Counted from the stretch's first letter, positions 7,298-16,419 are shown. The stretch: DNA of 39,488 bases from Bacteroidota bacterium (GCA_016868755.1 VGFU01000012.1:1-39488), one strand, 5' to 3'. Notes: generated by a model not told the origin, from the letters alone. Translations and numbers: made by a program.

Positions 7298-7701
7298 AAG
7301 CTCGCGGCGTAGGCGGCGAAGCGGTCGAGAATCATCTGCCACCCCATGCGCTGCATGTCGTGCGGATTTTGACGTTCGGGGTCAAAACGCTCGGTTACAA
7401 GGCAGGTGCCGTCGCCGCTGTCGCTGAAGTCCACGGTCCAACGTCGGCCGTCGCCCATGGTGAGCGCAAGGTGCTTACCGGGGTCTACTGCCGTGTAGGT
7501 TGATTCAAAATCAAAACCAAAAGACCCGTCGCGGGCTTCCATGCGCGAATTAAGGGTTCCGCCCACGCGCAGGTCGTTGCTGCAGCTCGGGCAGCACCAG
7601 TCGTCGCCGGCAAAGTTCCACTTCATAATGTGTTCGGGCTCGGTAAATGCGCTCCAGGCCGCGTGGGGGGCGGCCGAAACCGCCGAAGAGACGTCAATCA
7701 T
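7294..7701 (-). CDS. SRPBCC (AHSA1-like) domain protein
   Basis: This small cytoplasmic protein of 135 aa spans a single START/SRPBCC fold. It shows the family pattern: an N-terminal strand ending in AAWSAFTEPEHIMKWN (about 14-29), a central GGTLNSRMEARDGSFGFDFESTY, and a C-terminal helix GWQMILDRFAAYAASL. Such proteins bind hydrophobic ligands or act in stress or polyketide-like chemistry; no ligand can be named. The CCPSC motif at about 36-40 is unusual for the fold and could bind a metal. A -7-like TACTTTTA ends 4 nt before the ATG. The downstream membrane protein gene overlaps by 4 bp. Confidence 0.8.
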   Translation of the reverse strand: MIDVSSAVSAAPHAAWSAFTEPEHIMKWNFAGDDWCCPSCSNDLRVGGTLNSRMEARDGSFGFDFESTYTAVDPGKHLALTMGDGRRWTVDFSDSGDGTCLVTERFDPERQNPHDMQRMGWQMILDRFAAYAASL

Positions 7702-7705
7702 GCCC

Positions 7706-7713
7706 TAAAAGTA
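7706..7713 (-). promoter_or_regulatory. Putative -7 box of the SRPBCC gene
   Basis: The minus-strand sequence TACTTTTA ends 4 nt before the ATG. It differs from TAnnTTTG at the last base. Confidence 0.4.
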
Positions 7714-7728
7714 CGGGGAATGCGCCGA

Positions 7729-8550
7729 TTAGGCGCCCAGCGCCACCGACGTCATGGTCAGGGAGCCCGCCAGCGCGTAGTCGTTGAACACCTCGAGCGG
7801 TTCGTCGGGCTCGCGCAGCGCCAGCGTGTAGAGCAACGGCAAAAAGTGCTCTGGGGTTGGAACCGCGTTCTGCACGGCGGTGCCCAGTCGGGCGTAGTTA
7901 GCGAGCTCATCGAGCTTGTGGTTGCGCACCCGGTCCATAATGAGGCTCCGGGCCTCTTCGGCCCAGTCAAAGGCGTATCCCACCTCGTTCAGTCGGTTCC
8001 AGTCGACCCGACCCAAGTTGTGGACCATGTTGCCGCTGCCCACAATGAGCACGCCCCGGCGGCGAAGGTCGGCGAGCTGTCGGGCCACCTCGAGGTGCTC
8101 GGCGGGCGATTTGCCGCGGTCGAGGCTCATTTGCACCACCGGAATGTCAGCGTTCGGCGCCAAGTGCGTCAGGACGCTCCACGCGCCGTGGTCCAAACCC
8201 CAGTGTTCCGTATCAATGCCTCCGTGGGTAAGGGCCGCGCCAGTGGCCGCAAGTTCGGGCATGCCCGGCGCAGGGTACTGCACCTGGTAAAGCGCTTCAG
8301 GAAATCCGCCGAAGTCGTGAATCGTGCGCGGGCGCTCCATCGCCGTAAAAAACGTTCCGCGGGTCTCCCAGTGGGCCGAAACGCATAAAATGGCGCGCGG
8401 CGGACTCAGTTCGGCACCCTGCCGGCGGATTTCGCGCGTGAACAGGTTGTCTTCAATCGCATTCATCGGGCTACCGTGGCCGATAAACAGGGCGGGCATG
8501 CGCTCCGTGCGCGTGCTTCCCAACCACGCGTCGAGTTGCGAAGCGGTCAT
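7729..8550 (-). CDS. ygiD: 4,5-DOPA-extradiol-dioxygenase-like protein (class III extradiol ring-cleavage family)
   Basis: This 273-aa cytoplasmic protein belongs to the DODA/YgiD family, whose members open catecholic rings using a metal. The recognisable pattern is LFIGHGSPMNAIEDN (His25), CVSAHWETRG (His60), GLDHGAWSVLTHL (His121, His129) and GSGNMVHNLGRVDW (His177), that is, the metal ligands and the second-shell histidines. The length is normal for the family. The ATG overlaps the stop of the upstream DsbA-like gene by 4 bp (ATGA) and has no -7 box, so the two are co-transcribed. The natural substrate of bacterial members is uncertain. Confidence 0.88.
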   Translation of the reverse strand: MTASQLDAWLGSTRTERMPALFIGHGSPMNAIEDNLFTREIRRQGAELSPPRAILCVSAHWETRGTFFTAMERPRTIHDFGGFPEALYQVQYPAPGMPELAATGAALTHGGIDTEHWGLDHGAWSVLTHLAPNADIPVVQMSLDRGKSPAEHLEVARQLADLRRRGVLIVGSGNMVHNLGRVDWNRLNEVGYAFDWAEEARSLIMDRVRNHKLDELANYARLGTAVQNAVPTPEHFLPLLYTLALREPDEPLEVFNDYALAGSLTMTSVALGA

Positions 8551-9197
8551 TCGGTAGGCAGCTGAAGCGATTCCTTCATCGCGGATTTAAACGTTTCAAC
8601 GGACTGCGCACCGCTCAAACCCACGCGCTGGTTGAATACAAAAAACGGAACGCCGCGCACGTTGAGCCGCTGTGCGTAGGCGAGGTCGGCCTCGACTTCG
8701 GCTAGAAACGCTTCGGGGTTACCCAATAGTTCTAGGGCGGAGCGGCGATCGAGCCCCGCCCGCTCGGCCGCATCGGCCAAAGCGTCGGGCTCGTTGAGGT
8801 TCACGCCGCCGCAGAAGTAGTCCTTCATAAGCTCTTCTTTGAGGTTTGCAGCCTGCTCGAGCGACTGCGTGCGCGCCCACTGAAGGAGGCGATGGGCGTC
8901 GCGGGTGCGAAGCACCTTGGCCTTGGTAAAATCCATCGGAATGCCCACTTGGCTGGCGCGGTAGGCTACCGCTTGGGTCATGCGCTCGGCATCGGCCACG
9001 CTGAGTCCCTTTTTTGCCGCCAAATGCAGGGTGCTGGGACTGCCTAAATCAGAATCAGCCAGATGGGGATCCAACTCAAAACTGCGGTAGCGCACTTCGG
9101 CGTCGGCAAGGCCCATTTCCGCCAGAGCCGTTTCTAAATGCCGCTTGCCGATGTAGCAAAACGGACACACGACGTCGCTAAAAACTTCCACAGTCAT
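8547..9197 (-). CDS. DsbA/FrnE-family thiol oxidoreductase
   Basis: This 216-aa thioredoxin-fold protein has the active site CPFC (Cys11-Cys14) directly after the first strand (VEVFSDVVCPFCYIGK), a large helical insertion, and the cis-Pro region NVRGVPFFVFNQRVGLSGAQ near 175-195. There is no signal peptide, so it should act in the cytoplasm like FrnE and related proteins, which have been linked to oxidative-stress tolerance. It is the first gene of a two-gene operon with the DODA-like enzyme. A perfect -7 box TAGGTTTG ends 4 nt upstream. Confidence 0.9.
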   Translation of the reverse strand: MTVEVFSDVVCPFCYIGKRHLETALAEMGLADAEVRYRSFELDPHLADSDLGSPSTLHLAAKKGLSVADAERMTQAVAYRASQVGIPMDFTKAKVLRTRDAHRLLQWARTQSLEQAANLKEELMKDYFCGGVNLNEPDALADAAERAGLDRRSALELLGNPEAFLAEVEADLAYAQRLNVRGVPFFVFNQRVGLSGAQSVETFKSAMKESLQLPTE

Positions 9198-9201
9198 GAT
9201 G

Positions 9202-9228
9202 CAAACCTACAAATAAATGTTTAAACAA
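9202..9228 (-). promoter_or_regulatory. Promoter of the DsbA-like gene
   Basis: On the minus strand, TTG (9226-9228) is followed by a 16-bp AT-rich spacer and TAGGTTTG (9202-9209), an exact TAnnTTTG match. Four nt separate the box from the ATG. The -33 TTG falls in the first unit of heptamer array 2. Confidence 0.6.
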
Positions 9229-9281
9229 GTAACGCGAGCAACTAGCTGCTGACAACGAGCTGCTGGCAACTAGCTACGACC
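9224..9281. repeat. Heptanucleotide repeat array 2
   Basis: The units are AACAAGT, AACG(CG)AGC (a unit with a 2-base insertion), AACTAGC, TGCTGAC, AACGAGC, TGCTGGC, AACTAGC and TACGACC. Several are identical or one base away from units of the array at 1591-1733. CTAG occurs at 9242-9245 and 9270-9273. The stop codon of the DUF5916 gene (9274-9276) lies inside the array. Confidence 0.8.
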
Positions 9282-11445
9282 CCAAAGCCACCTGGCCCTT
9301 GAGGTAGGCCTGCCAGGCGCCCTGCACGTATTGACCTCCCGCATACAGCAGCGTAAACGCATTGGGACGGTAGGTGAGTACCGGCTGCACGAGAAGGCGC
9401 GACGCAAAATCGTCCCATTGGCCCACCAAACGAAGCTCCGTGGCGCGCGACATCGACCACTCGAGTCCGCTGCGGTAAATGAATCCGCGGTAAATGAGCT
9501 CGGCGCCGACGAGTTCGTGCATCTGCGAATGAATCAGCATGTGGTTCCAGCGCAGCTGTCCGCCGACCTGAATCTGCAGATCCACCGCGATGTTGGCCTC
9601 GCGACCAACGCGAAGGGGCGTTTCGTTGTACACAATGCTCTGGCCGGTGTTCCACTCGACGCCGGTGCTAAAGGTCTGACTCGGCTTCCAATTGACGTTG
9701 ACCCCGTAGGTGCGCAGGTTGCTAAACCGAACGCCCTTAAACACTTCGTCGAACCGAATGCGGTGAAAAGCGCTGCTGCGCACGTTACCGCCCCACTGGA
9801 TCCAGCCCCAGGCAAGGTGGTGGTTTTGGCGCAGGTCGCCGTCAAAGTACCTGAACTGCGTCGCTTCGTTGTACACGCCCCAGGTCTTGATCCACTTTTT
9901 ATTGGGAAAGCCGTTGTAGCTCGCACCCGCTTCGTACCGCATCCAGTCGTTTTGGGGCTCAAAGCCCATTTCGGCGCGGAACGTGGGGCTTTGTCCCATC
10001 ACGTCGGCGCGGAGGGTCCAGTGCTTGGATTGGCGCACCAGTCCGCTGTAGAGTGCGAGGCCCTGAAAGCGTTCGCCGTCCAGCGCCGCGGTGCGACCCT
10101 TGAAGTTTTCGCCCCCCGTTACCCAATTTGCGTTAGGTTCGTGCGTGCCGCTCAAGGCCACCTCAGCCTTGAAGCGCAGGGCGTCGCTGATCCTCAGATT
10201 GACGTCGGCGGCGGCGAGGGTTCCGCTTCCGCCCTCAAAATAGGTGCGCTGCGTCGCCAGCAACCCGATGCCCGAAGCATAGGGGAGGCGGCGCTGAATG
10301 CGGGCCACGGTCGACCAGTTGGCACCTGAGGTTCCGTAGGCTGAAAAATTCCGCCCCGGAACCAAGTAGGGAGACGCGGCGTCGTAGCCCGTGAGCACGT
10401 AGCTGCGGTACTTCTGACCTTGGTTGGTGAACTTGGTCAGCCCCAAAGGATTGGCGATGCTGCGCGTGTAGACGTAGTTCTGGCGCGTGGCGAACTGGTC
10501 GCTGCCCTCGATGAAAAAGGGGCGCCGTTCCGGATAAAACAGGGCAAACGACGAGTTCACCGAAACCTGCGCGACGTCGGCCTCGACGTTGCTGAAGTCG
10601 GGATTTACGGCCAGTTCCACCGACGAGGCGGCGTTGAGGCCAATGAACGCTGATCCGCCCACTTTAGCGCCCGGCTGCACCGCAGTGCTTGGTTGGCCCA
10701 CCGCGCTGGCAAAGGCATAGGGAATGAGCTGGCGGCGGAGTTTGGGTTTGATTCCGTCCAAAATCATCGCGTGGGCAAACTGGCAGTCGGCGCAGAAGAT
10801 TTCGCGGTATTGCGGGTTGGCCTGCACGTTGATCTGAACGCCCTTAGTATAGGTTTGGCGAAAGAACGTGAACTTCCAGCGCTGGCGTTGGCTGCTACCG
10901 AACTGCAGGGCGTTGAACGGAATGCGAAGTTCGACCGTGTACTCGCCGGGGCTTCGCGCGCCTTGGGCCTCAAATTCGACGTCGTACGAAACGTCCATTT
11001 GGTCGTCCATGTGGTTGGCGGGGTCGTTCTTACGCACGTCGAGCTGGACCCCGAAGGCGTTGGAGCCCAAAAAAACCATGTTGCGCGTGTCGCCGTACAC
11101 GTCGAGGGCGATGCCGACAAAGTCGTCTTCCCAGGCGGCGTCGCGGCTGTTGAGGTTGGCCCTGAAGTCGCTGGGGTCTACGCTGCAGCGAAATGCCACA
11201 TAAAGGGCCTGATCGTCTTTAAAAATATAGCCTTCGGTGGCCAGCGGAGCCGGACTGTTGTAGCCCGGGTTGATTTCCCAGCTGAGCGGAAGGCTCAAGG
11301 CTCCCGCCCATTCGCCGGGGATCATGCTGCCGTCGACCGTCAGTCCTTCGGGCTTAAGCGGGACCTCGTGCTCGGTTACCGAAATTGTTTGTCCGAAGCT
11401 GGCGGTTGCCGCCGTGAGAAAAAGAAAAAGGCCCAGTTTGCGCAT
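9274..11445 (-). CDS. DUF5916 outer-membrane-type protein with N-terminal CBM9-like domain
   Basis: This 723-aa protein has a signal peptide (about 1-19, ending SFGQ). An N-terminal carbohydrate-binding-family-9-like domain (about 30-205) includes DGSMIPGEWAGA and AFRCSVDPSDFRANLNSRDA, with AWEDDFVGIALD following. The rest is the DUF5916 region, with the characteristic VNPDFSNVEADVAQVSVNSSFALFYPERRPFFIEG near 280-315, and long alternating strands typical of a beta-barrel. The function of DUF5916 proteins is not established; an outer-membrane role in binding or uptake is an inference. The C-terminus ends VALGS without the usual terminal aromatic residue, and the stop codon is supplied by the heptamer array. 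Confidence 0.85.
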   Translation of the reverse strand: MRKLGLFLFLTAATASFGQTISVTEHEVPLKPEGLTVDGSMIPGEWAGALSLPLSWEINPGYNSPAPLATEGYIFKDDQALYVAFRCSVDPSDFRANLNSRDAAWEDDFVGIALDVYGDTRNMVFLGSNAFGVQLDVRKNDPANHMDDQMDVSYDVEFEAQGARSPGEYTVELRIPFNALQFGSSQRQRWKFTFFRQTYTKGVQINVQANPQYREIFCADCQFAHAMILDGIKPKLRRQLIPYAFASAVGQPSTAVQPGAKVGGSAFIGLNAASSVELAVNPDFSNVEADVAQVSVNSSFALFYPERRPFFIEGSDQFATRQNYVYTRSIANPLGLTKFTNQGQKYRSYVLTGYDAASPYLVPGRNFSAYGTSGANWSTVARIQRRLPYASGIGLLATQRTYFEGGSGTLAAADVNLRISDALRFKAEVALSGTHEPNANWVTGGENFKGRTAALDGERFQGLALYSGLVRQSKHWTLRADVMGQSPTFRAEMGFEPQNDWMRYEAGASYNGFPNKKWIKTWGVYNEATQFRYFDGDLRQNHHLAWGWIQWGGNVRSSAFHRIRFDEVFKGVRFSNLRTYGVNVNWKPSQTFSTGVEWNTGQSIVYNETPLRVGREANIAVDLQIQVGGQLRWNHMLIHSQMHELVGAELIYRGFIYRSGLEWSMSRATELRLVGQWDDFASRLLVQPVLTYRPNAFTLLYAGGQYVQGAWQAYLKGQVALGS

Positions 11446-11452
11446 GAAGCTG

Positions 11453-11460
11453 CAAAACTA
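11453..11460 (-). promoter_or_regulatory. -7 box of the DUF5916 gene
   Basis: The minus-strand sequence TAGTTTTG matches TAnnTTTG exactly and ends 7 nt before the ATG. No clear -33 TTG is visible upstream. Confidence 0.5.
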
Positions 11461-11502
11461 GGCCTTTCGCCGTTCGGGCCTCAGCCCGGTTGCGCCAGCG
11501 AA

Positions 11503-13956
11503 TTAAAAGTCGCAGCGCAAGTAGAACACGGGGAAGAGTCCGAGCTGGTACTCTTCGCGAATGCCCTCGTCAACATCTGGGGTGTTCACGTCGTCCAAGC
11601 CCGGCACATAGGTCAGCGTCAAGATGTTTTTGGCTCCGGTAAGGTTCGAAATGTCGAGTCCAAATTCCCACGCGAGGTTGGGGTAGTTCCACTTGTAGCC
11701 CAACTTGAGGTCAAGCCGCTGGTAGGCGCGGTTTTGTACGGTGTTGAAGCCCGTTTGCTCAAACACGATTTCGCCTGTGCGCAGCGTGGCATTTTGGTCG
11801 ACTTTGTCGCCAAACCAGCGTCCGCCCACGGTAGTGAACTTGCCGCCCACGGTGAATCGGTTGTTGGGTCCGAGCTTGAATTCTTTGGCAGCCAAGAGGT
11901 TGAGCGCATATCGGCCGTTGAAAATGGTGTTGCGCAGCACGCCGTCGGAGCCGCGGTACTTGGCATCAAACAGCGAACCGGTGGCCAAAAAGTAGAATCC
12001 GCCGGCAAAAAACCGCTCGGCGGTCAGCTCGACGCCGTAGTTGCGGCCCGTCCCCGTGTTTTGCAGGGTGTCGGGCCAAATGCGACCGAATCCGCTGCCC
12101 GCATTGACCATGCTGAAGGCGCTGGAGCGCACTTCAACGGGAATGTCGAACAGGTACTGGTAGTAAGCCTCGACTTTGGTCCGAACGGGCAAGCCCTTGT
12201 ACTTGCGCTCCCATCCGCCGGCGACCTGCGCCGACTTCATCAGGCCGATGCGGTCGGGGTTGTGCTCGAGCGGATCAAAATTCTGCGTTGTCATCGCATA
12301 ATAGTAGAGGTAGGGAGCCTGGCCCTGGGCGTGGAGGCCGCTGCCCGCAAAGAAGCGGTCGGTCGCGGTGGCCTGGTAGCTGATGCCGACGCGCGGCTCG
12401 ACGGGCATGTAGGATTTGCGGTTGACGCCGAGGTAGAGCGAGGTGGCGCCCGCGGTAAAGGTGGTTTTTTCGTTGATGCGGCTCTTGTAGCTCACGTAGG
12501 GCTGAACCACGGGCCATTGCGCCTGGGTGTTCCATTGCTTGCGCCAGGGGGGAACAATACCGGGTTGAGTGCCATCGAACTGCTTCACCGAGTCTTGGTA
12601 GTCCAGCATGTAGAGGTCGATGTTGACGCCCGCCTGAAGGGTGCTGCGCGTGCTCAGTTTTTTGTTAAACGAGAAGAATCCGTGGATTTTGTTCTCCTTA
12701 AACGTGTAGTTGAGCATCGTGTCGTTGGCCGTCACGATCCAGCCGTATTCTCCGCCGCCGAGGTCGCCGATTTCGCGCTGCAGCTTGGTGTTGACGGCGC
12801 GGATTACGGCCGTAGAGCCCGCCACGCCCGCCTTGATGAAGGTGGTTTTGTTCAGGGGCTTGCTGTAGTTGACGCCGCCCACAAACATGTCGCTCCCAAA
12901 GTACTGGTCGCGGTCGGTCGAGCCGTAGCTCTCAAATCCCGAAGTGTCGGTTTGGTTGCTGATCAGGATGTCGATGTCGCTGACCCCAAACATGCCCCAG
13001 GCCGCGATTTTTCCGCCGTTTTTCTGCGGAAACGTGAAGCGAAACGCCCCGTCTTGGTAGCGCGGAATGGCGTTAGTGCCCAAATTGATGTTGAGGGACT
13101 GAAAAAGGCTCAAGGTTGAGTAGCGGTACACACCCAAAAAGCTGGGGGCCTTGGCGCCCTTGCCGAGCGGACCCTCGAGCATGAGCTCGGTTCCGAGCAG
13201 ACCCAGCTGAGCGCTGCCTTCAAACTTCTGGTTGTTGCCGTCGCGCATTTGCAGGTCGAATACCCCGGCGATGGCGTTGCCGTATTCCGCCGGCCACGCG
13301 CCCGTGAAAAAGTCAGAGTTCGCCAGGAACTTGTTGTTCAAAATGGTAACGGGGCCGCCTCCCGTGCCCGGAATGCTGAAGTGGTTGGGGTTCGGAATGT
13401 TAATGCCCTCCATGCGGTAAAGCACGCCCGACGGGGTGTTGCCGCGCACCACCAGGTCGTTGCGCTGGTCGTCGGAACCTTGAACGCCCGCGAAGTTGGT
13501 CGCCATGCGGGCCGGTTCGCCGCGGCTGCCGGCGTACAGATTGGTTTCTTCGACGCTGAACTGGCGCGAACTCACCGTCGCCATTTCGTTTTTGGCTTGG
13601 CCGGCCGCAGTGGCCGTCACGCTTACTTCGTCCAGGCTTAGCGCAGACTCCAAAAGGCCAAACTGCAGTACCGCTTCTTTGGCGGAATTCAGTTCGATCG
13701 CCTGGCTGCGCAGCTCGTAGCCCATAAGGTTGACTACGACCGTTTGGCGGCCGATGGGAATGCCTTTAAGGATGAATTGGCCGTTTTCGTCGGTGGAGGC
13801 GGTAAGGCTACCGATGCGCACCACGGCGCCGGGCAGGGGAAACTTGGAATCGGCGTCGATGACGGTTCCGCGCACCGTTTGCGTGAGCGTTTGTGCGTGA
13901 ATCTGAAGGCTAAAAAGCAGGGCCGCCGAGGCGAGGAGTAATTTTTTAAGGAGCAT
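11503..13956 (-). CDS. TonB-dependent receptor with carboxypeptidase-regulatory-like domain
   Basis: This outer-membrane receptor uses TonB energy to import a ligand. The signal peptide runs LLKKLLLASAALLFSLQIHAQ. A CarboxypepD_reg-like domain follows (about 25-105, GTVIDADSKFPLPGAVVRIG), then the plug (about 125-240, with DLVVRGNTPSGVLYRMEGINIPNPNHF), then the barrel, ending in the aromatic FYLRCDF. I chose the ATG at 13956 (817 aa): the -7 box at 13985-13992 lies 1 nt from the alternative ATG at 13983, so the latter would sit before or at the transcript start. The gene is divergent from a second TonB receptor and has no DUF4249 partner of its own. The ligand is unknown. Confidence 0.88.
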   Translation of the reverse strand: MLLKKLLLASAALLFSLQIHAQTLTQTVRGTVIDADSKFPLPGAVVRIGSLTASTDENGQFILKGIPIGRQTVVVNLMGYELRSQAIELNSAKEAVLQFGLLESALSLDEVSVTATAAGQAKNEMATVSSRQFSVEETNLYAGSRGEPARMATNFAGVQGSDDQRNDLVVRGNTPSGVLYRMEGINIPNPNHFSIPGTGGGPVTILNNKFLANSDFFTGAWPAEYGNAIAGVFDLQMRDGNNQKFEGSAQLGLLGTELMLEGPLGKGAKAPSFLGVYRYSTLSLFQSLNINLGTNAIPRYQDGAFRFTFPQKNGGKIAAWGMFGVSDIDILISNQTDTSGFESYGSTDRDQYFGSDMFVGGVNYSKPLNKTTFIKAGVAGSTAVIRAVNTKLQREIGDLGGGEYGWIVTANDTMLNYTFKENKIHGFFSFNKKLSTRSTLQAGVNIDLYMLDYQDSVKQFDGTQPGIVPPWRKQWNTQAQWPVVQPYVSYKSRINEKTTFTAGATSLYLGVNRKSYMPVEPRVGISYQATATDRFFAGSGLHAQGQAPYLYYYAMTTQNFDPLEHNPDRIGLMKSAQVAGGWERKYKGLPVRTKVEAYYQYLFDIPVEVRSSAFSMVNAGSGFGRIWPDTLQNTGTGRNYGVELTAERFFAGGFYFLATGSLFDAKYRGSDGVLRNTIFNGRYALNLLAAKEFKLGPNNRFTVGGKFTTVGGRWFGDKVDQNATLRTGEIVFEQTGFNTVQNRAYQRLDLKLGYKWNYPNLAWEFGLDISNLTGAKNILTLTYVPGLDDVNTPDVDEGIREEYQLGLFPVFYLRCDF

Positions 13957-13984
13957 ACGCAACGTTAAGGTGATTTTGTGCATC

Positions 13985-13992
13985 CAAACATA
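13985..13992 (-). promoter_or_regulatory. -7 box of the leftward TonB receptor gene
   Basis: The minus-strand sequence TATGTTTG matches TAnnTTTG exactly. It is 28 nt from the preferred ATG at 13956. Confidence 0.5.
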
Positions 13993-14014
13993 GTCAAAGC
14001 GGCTCCAAGCGCCT

Positions 14015-14022
14015 CATCTTTG
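14015..14022 (+). promoter_or_regulatory. Putative -7 box of the rightward TonB receptor gene
   Basis: CATCTTTG is a one-base variant of TAnnTTTG and ends 20 nt before the ATG at 14043. It shares a short divergent region with the leftward receptor promoter. An AT-rich stretch at 14027-14042 is an alternative. Confidence 0.35.
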
Positions 14023-14042
14023 TGGTTAAATTTTTGATTTAG

Positions 14043-16415
14043 ATGCAATTTTTACCGAAGAATCCCCGGGTGTTTGCACTGCTTGCTGTGGCACTTCCGG
14101 TCGCCCTTTTAGGCCAGCGCGCCTGGACCGCGAGCGGATTTGTGCGCGACGCCGAAACCGGAGAGGTGCTGATCAGCGCCTACGTGTACGACGCCGGCTC
14201 GGGTCGGTCGGCACAAACCAACGCCTACGGTTTTTACAGCCTCCAGCTCACGGGCGATTCCGCGCGGCTGCAGGCCAGCTACCCGACGTATGCGCCGGTG
14301 CTGAAGGTGGTTCGCCCTGGGAGTTCCGCGGCTAAGTCCGACTTTGTCCTGCGCTCGCTCGACGTCAAACTGGGCGAAGTAGAGGTTACCGCCGACCGCC
14401 CGATTCAAGAAGAGGTGCAGATGAGTACCGTTTCGCTCAGCATGAAGTCGGTCAAAAACCTGCCGGTGCTGCTGGGCGAGACCGACATTTTGAAAATTAT
14501 TCAGCTGATGCCGGGCGTGCAAAGCGGAACCGAAGGCACCTCGGGCTTTTATGTGCGCGGCGGCGGTCCAGACCAGAACCTTATGCTGATCGACGGCGTG
14601 CCGGTTTATAACGTCAACCACCTCTTTGGATTTTTTAGCGTGTTTAACGCCGACGCGATCAATTCAGTGGACCTGATCAAGGGCGGTTTTCCGGCCAACT
14701 ACGGCGGCCGCCTGTCGAGCGTGCTCGACGTGCGAATGAAGGAGGGCAACCGCAAGGAATGGAAGGCTACCGGGGCCCTAGGCCTGATTTCGAGTCGGTT
14801 GACTCTGGAGGGTCCGCTCTGGAAGGACCGCACTTCGGTTCTGCTTAGTGCGCGCCGTACCTACCTCGACGTGCTCGCGCAGCCGTTTATCGCTGCCCAA
14901 AGCCCAAATACCCGAGGGGGGTACTACTTCTACGACCTCAACGGCAAAATCAACCACCAAATCAGTCGCAACCACCAGATTTACCTGAGCTATTATCAAG
15001 GTTTGGACGAGGCCTATGCCCGGAATACCGAGAAGTACGAGTTCAACGGGACGCAGTTCACCAACACGATCGACAATTCGCTGAATTGGGGTAACCAAAT
15101 CGCCACGGCGCGCTGGTCGTGGGTGATGAGTCCGCGCCTGTTTTCAAACGCCACCGCGACCTACAGCCGCTACCGCTTCGTGACCGACATCAAGGGCGAA
15201 GACCGCGAAGAAAGCGCGGGATCTACGAACATCAACCGGTATGCGATTGCCTACCTGAGCTCGATCAAAGACGTTGGCGGAAAATGGGATTTTGAGTACA
15301 AGTACGCCGCAAATACGACGTTTAAGTGGGGTGCAAGCGTCACGCAGCACCGCTTTGAACCGGGCGTGAGCAGCTTTGGCTGGAGCGACGGCGACGTCAA
15401 CGTCGATACCTCGTTTGGATCGGTTCCACAAACTGCGCTCGACAACGTGGTGTATGGACTCGCCGATATTGCGCTGAACGATCGGATGCGCGTGAACCTC
15501 GGTTTTCACGGAAACCAGTTTGAGGTCGGGTCCAAAAAGTACCTGAGTGTGCAGCCCCGCGTTTCAGCGCGCTATTTGGTGAGCGAAAAGGGTTCGTTTA
15601 AGTGGAGCTACGTGCAGATGGCGCAGTTCATGCACCTGCTGGCGAACCAAACGATCGGGCTCCCCACCGACCTGTGGGTGCCGGCCACGGAGCGCGTGCG
15701 TCCTCAGGAATCCTGGCAATCGGCCATCGGCTATGCCCACAACCTGGGCAAGGGCTGGGAATTGAGCATCGAGGGCTACTACAAAGACATGCGCAACCTG
15801 ATCGAGTACAAGGAGGGCGCTTCGTTTTTCTTGGGCTTCTCGGACTGGCAGGACAAGGTGACGACCGGGCGCGGATGGGCCTACGGCGCCGAGTTCCTGC
15901 TCGAGAAAAAGACCGGCGCCACCACGGGCTGGATCGGCTACACCTGGGCCAAGACAACCCGGCAGTTCGCCGCGCTGAATTTTGGGAACCCGTTCCCGTA
16001 CACCTACGACCGGCGCCACGACATGAGTGTGGTGCTCAACCACGCGTTCAACGACCGAATTTCGTTCGGAGCCGTTTTTGTGTACGGAACCGGCCGCGCG
16101 GTAACGCTGGCCACCCGCAAGATGTTTGCCCGCCCCGAAGATGCGTTTGACGGCACCTGGCTGCAGACCGTCGAGTCGATTGAAGGCCGCAACAGCTTTA
16201 GGGAACCGGCATACCACCGCGCCGACCTGTCGCTCACCATCAAGAGTCCTTCGAAATGGGGCGAGGGCGCTTGGCAAATCGGCGTGTACAATGCCTACAA
16301 CCGCATCAATATTTTCTATATGGACTTTGGGTACGACGACAACAACCGTCGGGTGCTCAAGGGATATGGGTTGTTCCCGATCATTCCTTCGGTATCGTAT
16401 TCTTTTGAATTTTAA
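14043..16415 (+). CDS. TonB-dependent receptor with carboxypeptidase-regulatory-like domain
   Basis: This 790-aa outer-membrane receptor has a signal peptide (about 10-25, ALLGQ). The CarboxypepD_reg-like domain (about 30-110) is recognisable as ASGFVRDAETGEVLISAYVYD. The plug (about 130-235) carries ILKIIQLMPGVQSGTEGTSGFYVRGGGPDQNLMLIDGVPVYN (read as successive motifs MPGVQ, YVRGGGPDQN and LIDGVPVYN). A beta-barrel follows, closing with the aromatic-ended SYSFEF. A DUF4249 lipoprotein gene starts 4 bp downstream, the usual receptor-lipoprotein pair in Bacteroidota. By analogy with SusC/SusD the pair should import one ligand, but the ligand cannot be inferred. It is unlike the divergent neighbour except in domain order. 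Confidence 0.9.
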   Translation: MQFLPKNPRVFALLAVALPVALLGQRAWTASGFVRDAETGEVLISAYVYDAGSGRSAQTNAYGFYSLQLTGDSARLQASYPTYAPVLKVVRPGSSAAKSDFVLRSLDVKLGEVEVTADRPIQEEVQMSTVSLSMKSVKNLPVLLGETDILKIIQLMPGVQSGTEGTSGFYVRGGGPDQNLMLIDGVPVYNVNHLFGFFSVFNADAINSVDLIKGGFPANYGGRLSSVLDVRMKEGNRKEWKATGALGLISSRLTLEGPLWKDRTSVLLSARRTYLDVLAQPFIAAQSPNTRGGYYFYDLNGKINHQISRNHQIYLSYYQGLDEAYARNTEKYEFNGTQFTNTIDNSLNWGNQIATARWSWVMSPRLFSNATATYSRYRFVTDIKGEDREESAGSTNINRYAIAYLSSIKDVGGKWDFEYKYAANTTFKWGASVTQHRFEPGVSSFGWSDGDVNVDTSFGSVPQTALDNVVYGLADIALNDRMRVNLGFHGNQFEVGSKKYLSVQPRVSARYLVSEKGSFKWSYVQMAQFMHLLANQTIGLPTDLWVPATERVRPQESWQSAIGYAHNLGKGWELSIEGYYKDMRNLIEYKEGASFFLGFSDWQDKVTTGRGWAYGAEFLLEKKTGATTGWIGYTWAKTTRQFAALNFGNPFPYTYDRRHDMSVVLNHAFNDRISFGAVFVYGTGRAVTLATRKMFARPEDAFDGTWLQTVESIEGRNSFREPAYHRADLSLTIKSPSKWGEGAWQIGVYNAYNRINIFYMDFGYDDNNRRVLKGYGLFPIIPSVSYSFEF

Positions 16416-16419
16416 GCAG

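Noticed and set aside
11461-11502. Terminator between the TonB receptor and DUF5916 genes
   Set aside because: Only a 5-bp CGGGC/GCCCG stem and no T-run on either strand.
10693-13119. 808-codon open frame on the plus strand opposite the DUF5916 and TonB receptor genes
   Set aside because: It is fully antisense to two recognised genes, its translation has no family features, and long antisense frames are expected in GC-rich DNA.
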